Positions 23,500-34,297 of a stretch of 64,000 bases of DNA are shown here, in pieces. The position numbers and the translations under genes are program-made. The stretch spans positions 62,001 to 126,000 of the forward strand of contig WEDG01000189.1 of assembly GCA_017591395.1 (NCBI GenBank), read 5' to 3'. The notes below the pieces were generated by a model. It worked only from the letters and a program-made list of their open reading frames with translations. It had not been told where the DNA came from and ran no database searches. The stretch is from Schistocephalus solidus. Taxonomy: Eukaryota > Platyhelminthes > Cestoda > Diphyllobothriidea > Diphyllobothriidae. Position 1 is the first letter of the stretch. Every line of letters begins with the position of its first letter.

Positions 23500-23982
23500 C
23501 TTGAGCAAAGTGAGCAGTGGCTGATTAAATGGAAACCCAAAACGGAACATCTACGGGCCCAGGGAGCCCCAGCTACCTCAAGGAGCGGTCTCCCGACGTG
23601 TATAACCCCTCAGGTGGGGTGGCTCACGGACCATGGCCAGCCTGATGAAGCCAAGGAAACCTTGACCGATGGGCAACCATGACAATCAAGGCAAGTAACG
23701 ACTCTGGTACGGACCGGAAAGCAATCGTCGCATCAACTATGATCCCCAGCCACGAACACGAGGACTGCCAACTATAGCAGGCTTGTGGTTGCCTGGCAAC
23801 TAAGCCCCATAAATATCGCGCACCTTTTACCCCTACTACCCTTTCCCGCAACTGTCTCTGATGAAGAATTTGAGAGAGAATCCGAAACGTCAGGCTAATA
23901 AACGCCATGTTATAGCGATCGCATCTGTTTCTTCTTCTTCTTCTTCTTCTTCTTCTTCTTCTTCTTCTTCTTCTTCTTCTTC
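23500..23982 (+). mobile_element. pLTR-like or SINE-like segment ending in (TTC)n, with hammerhead-like motif
   Basis: A GC-richer block that ends in a (TTC)n tract (23929-23982). It contains CCCATAAATATCGCGCACC (TATA-like, about 23805) and then CTCTGATGAAG ... CCGAAACGTCAGGC, a motif pair widespread at the ends of Penelope-like elements in invertebrates. No coding part is attached. Assignment to that class is inference. Confidence 0.4.
23854..23895 (+). ncRNA. Degenerate hammerhead-like motif
   Basis: CTGATGA (23858-23864) and GAAAC (23884-23888) are followed by GTC (889-891). Stem I pairs 4 bp (GTCT 23854-23857 with AGGC 23892-23895, one G-U). Stem III is only ACGT, a 2-bp palindrome with no loop, so it could act only as a dimer. 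Stem II (23865-23883) has several mismatches, including A-C at the base. Probably a relic. Confidence 0.3.
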
Positions 23983-25569
23983 CGTTAAAGGATATTGACT
24001 TCAGGTGCATTGGGAAATCGAATGAAGATTTCAGAATTTCTTCTACGAGCTAGGAGAGTGGATTTCTGCCCTCAGCATGCAATTGCCCACTTCCCCAGAT
24101 AGTTTAGCTCTCCTTTTGAATTTTGACAAACTTTGAAGCACAAAGGGTGAACTGCTGGTATTTGCGATTCTCAGATAGTACCAAAACCAGCCGTCTAATC
24201 AGATCTCATGTATTTACCTTCGTCGAGAGCAGATTAGAGGTACAGTGATCGATCAGTCAAGTTAGCCGATTAAAAACCCTGTAGTTCATTTAACTTCGGC
24301 TCATCCTTTGGGCTCTAGTTTTTAATAAGTATAAGTGAACCAAAATATTTGTAACTTCGGAAAATGCATAGGTTTTTGCGGAAATCGCACGTATTTCGTA
24401 CTTACACAAATGTGCAACTTATATCTAAACAATAATCAATTTTGGCCCAGAAGTCCGTATTTACATGAAACGTGTTGGTCTAGATGAGTCCAAGCTCCTT
24501 CTACTTTCCTCGCCCACCAGAATAGCACGTGAGTAAAATCACAACGAGGAAGCTGGCATTGCGAATTTTCGCCAAAAAAACTGAAGTAGAGATTTTTTAG
24601 TTATATACAAAGTGCCATGGAGCAACCAGTGTATAAGACACCGCGGTTTGCTTAAGAAACTACATTTCAACTGAATAGTCAGGTTACCGACCATAACTCT
24701 GTGGTGGTCGATTAATATTGACTGAACACAAAAAGGAGTCAGAAACGGCCGTTTTTCAATTTGGTAAGCGTTACTATACAGGCACGTTTAACCCTCGTCC
24801 GGGCACACCTGAGACCTGAGCCCGGAACGAGTTTGCGAATAGCTAACTGATGATGCCAACTACGCCAGAAATGCCCATTCCAGCATTCTATACAACTGTC
24901 AGCAATGTGTCTTAACTTTTGAGTGCCCATAGTTATGCGAGCACCTGAGAGAGGCTCTCCCTTGGCGCTCCAGAATAGAAACGATGACTGGAGGTAGTTT
25001 TTAACTTGGCAAAACGGCTCTTAAAAGTATCCTCTTCATTCCTTTTTCATGCGAAGGCTTGCCTTAATGTCTCTTTAGTCATAAAACCGTTCATCGTATG
25101 AAGGACTTTCATAATAAGATCGAATTCGTTTGTAGAATAATAACTTGCCTGGAAAGTTCAGCTGACCCATAAAACTGACTAAAACTTTGCAAGTCGTCGC
25201 TCATATAAGTAGAAAAATTAGTGACTGCATATTATGCCCCACTTGTGCATTTTATCGTCTATTCAACTTTAGCTATGGAATAAAGAATTGCCAGGAGAAA
25301 CTGTTATGAGATCACAACAATTAGTATTGCGTACTTCTAGAACATTAACTAGAGTCAAATAGTCCGCATTGTATCACACTCGTCTCACTAAGACATGCGT
25401 CAAAAAAGAATGCAATTTACATGCATACGCAGTGTTGGAACGATGACATCGGCTACCTTGATATTCTGATATGATATCGCATAGGAATTTCAGCTGACAC
25501 TTGGTGTCATTTAAATTACATTATCAGATTACTTAAAGTTGTTTTATAGCTCTTATATATAGGATTTGT

Positions 25570-26005
25570 CCCCCAAAAGGGCCGAGTGGTAGATGTGCTG
25601 AACCAAATCAGGGCGCGATAGGCGTTATTCGGGTTGAGCTCCCATAAAAAATACCGAACATGGGGGTGAGGGAGGCGTGGTGGCACGTGTGGGTGCAGGC
25701 TCACACCGCATCAGCCACTCTTGCTATTTAGGGCTCTCATACTCAATGGGATTAGATTTAGGCGTGGCGGCCCATTCACGAGCGTCTGCGGCCACGTTAG
25801 CCACCTTTGCCCGACCACGCCTCCAGTCTTCTAAACACTGTTTTGACACCAGGCACAGGTGGTTAAGGGAATAGAGAGAGAGTGCGGTAGGTGCAGCGCA
25901 AGTCAACTATCACTTTCAACTGATCCACGTGCAAATCCTCGTCCCTAAAGTACACTGCTGTGGATCACACGATGAACATCGTTGGACTACGACGGTCGAA
26001 CTGTC
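25570..26005 (+). mobile_element. SINE-A, near-complete copy with tRNA-like head
   Basis: The head has GGCCGAGTGGT at 25580-25590, an exact Ser/Leu-tRNA-type A box, and GGGTTGAGCTCCC at 25631-25643, a degenerate B box. Then come CCCATAAAAAATACCGAACA, a GC-rich middle and the tail ATCACACGATGAACATCGTT ending in GACGGTCGAACTG. This is the clearest copy for defining the family. Confidence 0.8.
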
Positions 26006-26934
26006 GTATACATAGGACTAACTCCTGAATTTGTATTACTCCGGACCGCCCGGCTCATTATTTTTGTAACTACACAATATATTGAGTAATCTTTCGGATA
26101 AACGCATGGGAGGCTGGAATGCTCACCTCTGGATTATTAGCCAGAATCAGTCAGTAGTACCCAACTCTTGGTTTTGCAACCCCTGATTCCCGAATCTGTG
26201 ACATGGTGCTTTAAAATCCAACGCCACAATACACTACTGATCCTCTAAAATAATTCGGTGAATGTCACTACAAGGTGCGCTAGTTTCGTGTGGTCTAGTA
26301 GTTACACCTCCACAAAACCACTACAGCCCTGCTTCTTCGCCAGTTGACGATTATCAAAGTTACGATTTTCAGATCATCGTGACGGCTGATAGTTTCGTCG
26401 GACGGGTGTGTTGTGAAGTAAATTCTATCGACCAACGATCAATCGGGGTCTCGATCTTCAGTTATTTTGTTTAGGAGACCGTTAAGCAAAGTAGCATTAG
26501 AGGATAGTTTTGGCAAAAGCTCCTTAATAATTAGTGTTTTAGATGATTAACTCTAGAGACTGAGTTGGTTTACATTGAGTCAATATGGACGGTCTAAACC
26601 GTCACATTCATCTACAAAACTTGCCATTGTACAACGAAAAGACTGTAAAGAGGTTTGGACGAAGCGGTTTTCGTAGTTAAATGCCAATGCACGCCTGACG
26701 CGTTTATTTGTTGTTGAAAGTACGCAGCTCATTCTCAGAAGACGTGGGATCCCAATTAGGATAGGAATGTCGTAAAGGTGGCCTTATACAAAAATGTTCC
26801 AGCCTGCTTATCAGCTTGCATATTTACGGGCCTGTTCGACCAATTGCTAACCTTCCAATTTACACCCTAAAGGGCATTGTGAAAGGTAAATCGGATTTCT
26901 TATACTGACTAACGTATTCGCTGGGTCCCATGAA
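26006..26934. other. Intergenic, nothing recognised
   Basis: No exon or repeat family assigned. Confidence 0.4.
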
Positions 26935-27290
26935 TTATCCTCCTCCTCCTCCTCCTACAGCTCCTGCTCATGCACCTCCTCTTCCTCCCCCTCCTCCTCC
27001 TCCTCCTCCTCCTCCTCCTCCTCCTCGTCCTCCTCCTCCTTCTCCTCCTCCTCTACCGGCTCCTCCTTCTCCTGCTCCTTCTAATTCTCCTGCTCTTGCT
27101 CCTCCTTCTCCTCCTCCTCCTCCTCCTCCTCCTCCTCCTCCTCTACCGGCTCCTCATTCTTCTGCTCCTTCTTATTCTCCTGCTCTTGCTCCTCCTTCTC
27201 CTCCTCCTCCTCTACCGGCTCCTCATTCTTCTGCTCCTTCCAATTCTCCTCCTCTTGATCCTCCTCTTGGTCCTCCTCTCTTTCCCTCGC
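26935..27290. repeat. (CCT)n polypyrimidine tract, about 355 bp
   Basis: Almost pure C/T on the plus strand, with CTCCT repeats and a secondary repeat of about 60 bp (CTACCGGCTCCTCATTCT recurs). Pro-, Leu- and Glu-rich frames across it are by-products of the triplet repeat, not genes. Confidence 0.95.
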
Positions 27291-28857
27291 CCCTCCCCCC
27301 AATCATACGCTACCGTCAATTTCTACCAATTCTGCCCATGAACCACCGGTCCTTTCTTACCACGCGGCCACTGAAATACTTCCTTAAAGAAAGGGAGAAT
27401 GTGCATTGTTGATTTATCCGCTGCCACTGCTGCCACCCCCGGCTTTTGCCGCCACATCGGAGGACTGTCATTTGAATTTTTCACCCGTCTAGGCTCTTAT
27501 CTCTCTCTCGCTCACCTTTTTGGGCCAGTGTAGGAAGGCCTTCCTGCTGGTAGCTCCCAACAAGCCGTGAACAATCATACATGCACACCCTTATACAAGT
27601 GAAAGACTAATGTCAGTGGACTCAACCCATCTTGTTTAGTTTATGGTTTGACAGAGTTCTCGTGTAAGACATGGAAACAGATATCTGCTTTACTACAGAC
27701 AACCTTGCACAAACTTCCAGAGCAATTAGGGTTGGAGGTAAAATTGTGGTAAATCGTTAGGGTTATAGTAAGAGCTCAGAAACTAAGTAACACTTCGGAA
27801 TTTAACGCCGGGCCCCATGTATTACGACGGGTACCTACTCCCATGTTTTAACGCATGTACATTGCGCTCTCTTTCCCCTTTCCGTGACGGCTTTGTTGGT
27901 GAGGACAGGGATAAATGGCAGTTCGATAGTAAGTCGGATGTGGGTACACAGAACGGGCAGTAACCGGTGATGTTTCGGACGAAGAGCAATTTTTGGATTT
28001 ATAAGGTTTGTGAACGCTCCTGTTAGCCCTGCCTAAAAACAGTTTGAATGACTAAACATAGTCAGGCTGACATCGAAGCGTTATATGTTGTCTACTTATC
28101 GAAATACGGATCCTACGATACATGCTTGTAATCTCTTTCTCTCTCTCTATGGGTCGCGCAAATAACCTCATTTACCGCACTTGTCAGGATGATGATGGTG
28201 ATTATGATGGCGATGGTGGTAGTGGTGGTGGTGGTGTGGTCTTTCATAGACGCTGCCAAAGCTTTTTCCTCATCCTCCTCCTCCTCCTCCTCTTCTATCC
28301 TCATCCTCCAGCTCTTCCTCCTCATCACTCGCTCCTCCGTCTTCCTAACGCTTTGGTAGCATATTCGTATGATACCTACTGGAAGGTGGTCCGTTGTCGT
28401 AGCTGACCGACAACATACGCCTGCATAACACTCATTCAAGTCTAGCTTGACAGGGCAACCCCTCGTGAGGACATACATATCGGGATCTTTTCCGAAATAG
28501 AAAACATAATTTAAGCGCGTCTGATCAGTCTCTAATTTATGCATTTAGCTTGAGGCTTCTGCCAGGGGGCGGTCACACAAAACCGTAGGTTGACCGGCGA
28601 TAGTGCTTTCAGTGGACCCCAAAATTCGTGAGTGCGAATGACCTGAGAAGGTGATACTACGCCACTTTTATGTAATTATGTAACGAAAGCTTTGTGAAAT
28701 CAGCAAAGTTTGGAAAATGATATGCTCACTGCTGGTATATCGTTTCCTGTATGCATTATTTGCCACATTTAGACCAGCATAACCACATTTCTACCCCTCA
28801 CTCCCTCCCGGGAATGAACATGACAAAAACTACTACTGGACAGATCACCCGAGCCGG

Positions 28858-28863
28858 TTTATT
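28858..28863 (-). promoter_or_regulatory. Candidate AATAAA polyadenylation signal of the SLC1-like gene
   Basis: TTTATT on the plus strand reads AATAAA on the minus strand, about 120 nt beyond the stop codon at 28985. Confidence 0.45.
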
Positions 28864-28984
28864 TAAAGCACAAAAACGTGCGAATGGGTGCATTCGAACA
28901 GGGCGCCAAAATGACAGAAACGTGGTTTCATTGACTTTGGTCGATCAGCTGATGACCGATATCCGTTGTGCTTCGTCTGCCTCC

Positions 28985-29084
28985 TCAATGGCCTGCTTCG
29001 TTTGCAAGTTTGTCATAAAGGGCTTCTGTTGTGGCGGCCACGTAGACGAAGGAGAAAGCACCATTTCCAGACCGACAACGATCC
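28985..29084 (-). CDS. SLC1/EAAT-like transporter, last coding exon
   Basis: A 100-nt exon with acceptor CATTTTAG. It starts with the last base of a Leu codon, in phase with the exon at 31610, so the joint reads VEWLL-DRCRSG, matching the SLC1 TM8 signature VDWFLDRxRT. It continues NGAFSFVYVAATTEALYDKL and stops at TGA. In SLC1 transporters the following residues normally read TxxNVxGD, supplying an Asn and an Asp for a sodium site; here they are replaced by small and aromatic residues. The C-terminal tail is short. Recognised from the phase-consistent join, not from this exon alone. Confidence 0.72.
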
Positions 29085-29589
29085 CTAAAATGGAGAGCTT
29101 CCATAAGTCGATCAATAGTTTTCTGCCATTTGCTAAACTCGCTGACCGTTTGTCAACATGCCCGGCGTAACAGACAAAATGAAACAGTATAAAGAGGCAG
29201 CGTAAGGTAAGTGAGTGATTTTCAATTATTATGGCCCTTTGAATCTATTATAGAATACAGTTTGTGTTAAATTCTTGAAGTATTTTTTTCCGAAAGAAGA
29301 GACGTTGCTTCAGGGGGTTGTGTGGATGATGGACACCTCAAAAAACGTGTCAACTCATTCTTAACTCAGGTAATAATTGAAAGCCCAGCGCTCCCAATAT
29401 GCTCTTCCTCATATATTCTGCTTCTCAATTTGAGAAGCGTCTTGCTTTTTCAAAATTATTGTGTCCATTTGGAGGAAACTCGTCAGCACAGACATTTTAA
29501 AATTTGGTTCAAAGGTAAATATTAGCAAATGAGGTGAGATGCATCAACTTCAACGAAATAACCGCGTAATATTCCAAATACTACAAGCA

Positions 29590-29707
29590 CGCGAACTAGC
29601 TTAAAGCCCAGACACGCGTGGTTCGCCGATCTTGTGCAGTTGCATCACGCAGCTGCGAGGAGTTCGGATCATCAAAGTTCCCCGTGTTTTCTGGAATACG
29701 AACTCCT
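29590..29707 (-). mobile_element. Hammerhead-bearing repeat, decayed copy 2
   Basis: On the minus strand it reads GGAGTTCGTATTCCAGAAAA, then TTGATGA, TCCGAACTCCTCGCAGCTGC, GATCGGCGAACC and GCGTGTCTGGGC. Stem II is kept (CCGA/TCGG). The first C of CTGANGA is T, the base A15.1 of GAAA is C, and the stem I 5' arm is lost, so it should be inactive. Confidence 0.7.
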
Positions 29708-30269
29708 GCCTTATCTACTTGCCGAGGAAAGAAATGCGCGAAGTTCGAGTAAATACTGCAAAAGACATCTGTTCAGGCTCGGTCTAAAAGGTAATATGAG
29801 TTTTTGAGCTGAAATCCATCAGCTACTGCGGAATAATGGCATAATATTCACAAGCTGCCAACAGGCAGTCAGTCGTATGCAAATACTTAATTTGTTACTT
29901 CGGCAAACACGTGTTTTCAGTAATTCTATCATCGGGCCTAGAAAGTTACATAGATAATGAAAATATGAGAGTGGAAGGGGTTTATAGAAAATGATCAACG
30001 TTCTCATGCCACCCGCATGACGAGGTCGGCATGTGGAGGTCATTGGGATTGGGAAGGAAGGGGAAAGTAGGGTAGGCTGCAAGTGATGCTCGTAGGTCGG
30101 GTACGTCCGTATTAGCGTCTTCTGGCCGTACAGCATTGGATTCGCTAGCCACATAGCCACTACCTCAGTTTTGCTAACACCCGTTGGCGTAGGCACTCAG
30201 AGAAATTGATCGGTGTCCGGTAGACAGCCTGAAAGGCCTTGTTCGGATCGACTTGTTAATTAGTATCAA

Positions 30270-30785
30270 CTAGACAAGCAAAGAATAGATCTCAGAAATC
30301 GATCTTTTTTCACCTTTACCTAGCCAGGTGGGTATGTGTTCATGTACCCTCTTTTTCAGGCGTCGCGTTGTGCGGCCAATATATCCCGCTCCACGCGAGC
30401 AAGTGAACGAGTAGGTATACATCGATGTGGCCTTCAAATGGAGTCTGTCCTTACCTTCCAAGCGTTGGAGGAGAAAGATCTTGGAGAATGCGTGTAGGTT
30501 CGCTGCGGGGAAAGCCCTCTTGATAGCTGTCGTCAGATGTTGTCTTCCTAGTTCTCTTGTTCCGTCCCCTAAGAATGACAGTCTTATGAACATATATTTC
30601 TTTTCTACAGTTAAGGTAGTAGATTTTGCAGTTTCCAGGATGAATCTCTCAGGATATCCGTTTTTAAAGTGTGTTCTGCAGCTGCTGGAGCTCTGCTTCA
30701 ACAATTTCAGAAACACGGATACGCCACATTCTAGCTGCCAACCCCTGAACTATATTTCGTTTTGTAGTTAGGCGAACAAAGCTGT
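30270..30785 (-). pseudogene. Penelope-like element, C-terminal part with GIY-YIG domain
   Basis: A 148-aa open frame plus an upstream piece in another frame. It has the post-RT linker LKNGYP-(E)-RF followed, after about 90 residues, by YTYSFTCSRGAGYIGRTTRR and LKKRVHEHIPTWL, the GIY-YIG endonuclease of Penelope-like elements with its catalytic Arg. Its zinc-like and linker residues differ from the copies at 45-48 kb, so it belongs to another subfamily. No RT core remains in this copy. Confidence 0.8.
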
Positions 30786-31609
30786 GAAAGTTAGTATATG
30801 GCCCTGTCCAAGTTTTCATCCAGACTACCCTACACTGGATGCATCATTGACTCCCCAGAGTCCTCTTTGAGATTTCTGATGTGTCGCTTTCCTTTTTGAT
30901 ATATAGACTGACAGGTGCTTGGTTTTTCATGGCTGTTTTGATATATAATTTTGTTAAGAAAGCATATCTTAATATGAAATAGCCAGACGCAGGACATTTA
31001 CCCTAATTCACATGTACCTCAGTAATAGCGCGGTCTATGCAGTCACTTAATCAAAAAGTCCATAATTCAAGTTTCAAGGACGACATACGCATCTGGCCGT
31101 TTGGAAACATTAGTAGAAGGTGAAGCATCGCCTGCTATCTTAGAACGATTGAAATTCCTAAATTATATAGTACAAAAACGACTTCTTAGAAAATTTTTAA
31201 ACTTTGCTTGCAAAGAGTGGGTAAGGATGCCTGGTATAACCACCTAAAAAGGACACGGAGGTTAGGAACCACCAACAGTGCATGTGTTTTTGCGCCAAAA
31301 TTCCGGGAAAAGTAGGTTTAGAATTAAGGTGAGTGTACAGTTAAGTTTATAGTTAGTTTTCCAGTTTGAGTTAATGTCAGAGGTGGTGCGTTAGGGCCAC
31401 GATTAGACTAAGGGTTAAGGGTAGTTTTGTGTTAACACCAGGTTTTAGGTTTATGGTAAGGCTAGGGTCAAGATTAAGGTATATTTACCCTTCCTGAAAT
31501 TTACCATAAGGCCACCTATTTTAAGCGAGTGAGGCCGAATATTGCAACTGATGTCCTGCGTATTAAAGGGGTATAATTCGTTAACAGAATGTTGTGATGA
31601 ATGACGTAC

Positions 31610-31744
31610 AGAAGCCACTCCACCGCGAAGAGCATTCCAGCATCATCCGTGAGCACGCCAATAGAAGAGAGTATTGTCATCACCAGAACAATGCTTGCAC
31701 TGGGAATATTTGGCACGGCTGTTGAAGAGGCGAAGGTTAGAAAC
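31610..31744 (-). CDS. SLC1-like transporter exon (HP2-TM8 region)
   Basis: A 135-nt exon with acceptor TTATTTCGCAG and donor TTCT/GTACGT. It encodes FLTFASSTAVPNIPSASIVL followed by VMTILSSIGVLTDDAGMLFA and VEWLL. SLC1 members read [34 protein letters not shown]...-VDWFL. The TDD turn is intact; GIPQAG is NIPSAS and the VDW Asp is Glu. The length between blocks equals the family's. Confidence 0.88.
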
Positions 31745-32157
31745 CTGCGAAATAAGAAGACCAAGTTAAAGGAGGTTGATTATTCCAATTCGCCCATGTT
31801 ACCCTCCTGGAATTCTACTCTCACAGCGCGCTAGTTCAGTCGTCGGGTGTGGGGAGGGTTACAGCTGACGCCCCAACAGTAGATTGGCAAAGAGACCGAC
31901 CACAACAGCAGCTTCGCCCCGATTTATCTCGTCAGAGAGCCTCAACTAAGTACCACCCACCTATTTAAGCTTTTATGACAACGTAGAGGACGCTCACCGA
32001 TCGGATACGGGACTCAATCGTCCTGTTGTGCCTTTGGGCTCACTCTCGAACCCCACTAGCGGCACCGCGGCGGCTGAGGCAGAATGAAATTACTGGTTTT
32101 CTCTTTTCGGTACTGTTATTTAACGTAGAGGGTCCCCACAAAACAGTCGCTTAAGGG

Positions 32158-32478
32158 TCATTGCGAGATACAGACGCTAACTGTTGCCATCAGCAACCTG
32201 TGCTTGTAAGGGCTGTAGGTGGTGGTAGTGACAAAGGATCTCACTTGGGTTGCATATGCAGGATCCAGATAACCGTAAGTGAAGAAACGTCCCATCACCA
32301 GTTTCGTGCCAGGCTCGAAGAGTTGACAGGTGGCATGGGAGAAGGAGGCCAGAATGTGGGCAAGATCGGGAAATCCAGCCTCATGGCAAATCAGCGCATA
32401 ATACAGCTGCCGTGCCGTGGTACTAATGAAGAAGAAAATGGAGACTGGAATGCCCATTTCTGGCTTTATTAGTTGCAT
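32158..32478 (-). other. Unassigned 106-aa frame
   Basis: The minus frame (MQLIKPEMGIPVSIFFFIST...) and the opposite plus frame (32161-32472) are both open for over 100 codons. Neither shows a motif I recognise, and no splice context fits the host gene. Possibly part of an unidentified repeat. Confidence 0.2.
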
Positions 32479-32819
32479 GGCTTTGTGGTTTGCATGGCAG
32501 TGGCGATCGGCATTGCCGTTGCATGGTGGACGGTTGGTTTCGATGTACCGTGAATCTCCGCCTCGTCAGCTTTGCATAGTCCACAAACATTGCCGATTTT
32601 AGTGGTGTATTAGAATTACATCGAGAAGCTCACCCCGGACGGCACCACTTAGAAGAATTCACCGATGTGCTAGCCGATGTGTCTGTCCTACATATTTAAT
32701 ATTTACAATCGCAACGGAGAGGACGATGGGCGTGCGGCTCATTGGCTGAGCCAATGGTTCATGATCGAAGAAAGCGGTTTCGAGACTCGGGTGTGGCAAA
32801 AACCTGGGTAATGCTAGCT

Positions 32820-33045
32820 GACGACGGCTAAGCAGCCAAAACTGGAAATTTCAGTCTTCCTAGTCTTTTGCCACACTTTCCTGTCAATACAACTGGTCCC
32901 TGTATGACAGCGTATTAGCCGCTGCGAACCAGCATTATCGAGCTCCAGGTTTTCAGGACACGCGCCTCGAACCCACGTTCTTCGGCCATAGGACGTTATT
33001 AAATCCAATGCTCTTACCCTTGAGCCACGGCCTCGTTGCCGCTGG
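32820..33045 (-). mobile_element. tRNA-headed SINE, minus strand
   Basis: Read on the minus strand: GGCCGTGGCTCAAGGGTAAGA (shared A-box-like GTGGCTCAAGG with GAGC) and a B box GTGGGTTCGAGGC about 40 nt on. This is a tRNA-derived promoter arrangement close to SINE-B. Confidence 0.55.
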
Positions 33046-34084
33046 TTCCGATCGGGGATATTAAATAATTTGGCAGTAAATGGTTACGGACATGCAGAAA
33101 AGTGTCGACAAAGCCAACGCAGATTTGAATGAGCATTTCTAGCATGTTAGCTCTCTTCAGTCAACCTTATGCAGGATATAAGGAAACGGTAGGAGTTTTG
33201 AGGATTAGGTAGAACCATGCCAGAGGGCAGAAGGGCGCGGAGAATTGAACTTTGTTAACCGACCTTTGGCTTGCAAGAGATTATTCTGTGCGCACAAGAC
33301 TGGCTTCTTAAGCTGATGGCAGCCGTTGCTGCTATTCCCAACAGACGATGAACCCGGTGCTTTAGGGTACTTAGGAACAAGCAAAGCAGTAAAAGCACAT
33401 AGAGGGAGCCTGAGCTGTCAACCAAGCCTAACATTATCCGTGCAAAACATGGTTACTGGAGAATAATGCCCCGATTCTTGCCGCTGGGACGCTTCGCGAA
33501 AAAGGTTGGCCAAAGTGATTTCTCAGGGGTCCACTCGTCGCATCCTTTCAGAAAAATGTGACGCCCTCGCGCTACCATCTTGGTATAAAGTCCTAACTTA
33601 GTGATATTGCTAAACAGGCGGATCGGATGAAGGAGTTTCATAGGATTCACTACTTGTTCCTCAGACGGCACACATCCAGACTGTAATGGGGATAATTGAA
33701 CGAAAAAGCCTACACAACCCATGGCAACCTAGGAATTGGGAGTTATGACTTGCTCCTCTGCTAAAGGACATTTCTCTTTTGTTAAAATTGTAGACTATGT
33801 TCAGTCGGCTAGTAAGGTAACGTTCGGTTATTCAAGTCATTAGTTCCTTGCCAGTAGTGCCGCTATACGCACTTTAGAAATTGTTGTAAATACCGCGGAT
33901 TTCGCCCAGTAATCTGTCATCATGCCGTAGAGGATAATGTAATGAACCCTGGGCTTTTAGCTAATAATACCTTTGAGAGTTATGCTGGCGGAGTTCGAGA
34001 GTGTGCCCCAAGGCACAACGTAATGAGTGACTCCCGTAACTGCTCGTTGAGTGCCCATCTACCACCGTTAATATTCCCGATTGA

Positions 34085-34217
34085 ATCCGACCAAACAACA
34101 CGCCCGTGGCGACATGGGTTAAAGTGTTAGATTTCTAACCACCAGATCGTGGTTTCGAGCATCAGGTGCCACAACACCTGGGATTGAGTATGCCTGGCTG
34201 ATAACGGCTAATAAACC

Positions 34218-34220
<3 letters not shown>
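34085..34220 (+). mobile_element. SINE-B copy ending in (TA)n
   Basis: CACGCCCGTGGCGACATGGG, TCGTGGTTTCGAGCATC, CACCTGGGATTGAGTATGCC and TGGCTGATAACGGCTAATAA match the SINE-B consensus seen at 9.1 and 58 kb. Confidence 0.75.

Positions 34221-34294
<74 letters not shown>
34221..34294. repeat. (TA)n microsatellite
   Basis: A 74-bp uninterrupted AT dinucleotide array directly after the SINE-B copy. Confidence 0.97.

Positions 34295-34297
<3 letters not shown>

Larger units (their letters stand above)
18026..25569. other. Intergenic region, mostly unrecognised
   Basis: No host exon was recognised. It contains a weak open frame at 19320-19616, a 30-bp palindrome at 20591-20620, and a pLTR-like segment ending in (TTC)n at about 23500-23982. 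Other frames are short and without motif support. Confidence 0.4.
29085..31609. other. SLC1-like gene intron with HHR repeat relic and Penelope fragment
   Basis: Carries a decayed hammerhead-bearing repeat (29590-29707) and a Penelope C-terminal fragment (30270-30785), plus a degenerate TTAGGG-like stretch (about 31320-31480). Confidence 0.6.

Noticed and set aside
23624..24010. 128-aa minus frame with poly-Arg
   Set aside because: The Arg run is the (TTC)n tract and the rest lacks motifs.
26930..27412. A 160-aa proline-rich frame (and Leu- and Glu-rich frames beside it)
   Set aside because: All are translations of the (CCT)n tract in different frames; no other coding signal.
28113..28544. 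143-aa minus frame with Glu-rich and Thr/Ile-rich runs
   Set aside because: Triplet-repeat composition (CTC, GAT, GGT) explains it; no conserved block or splice context.
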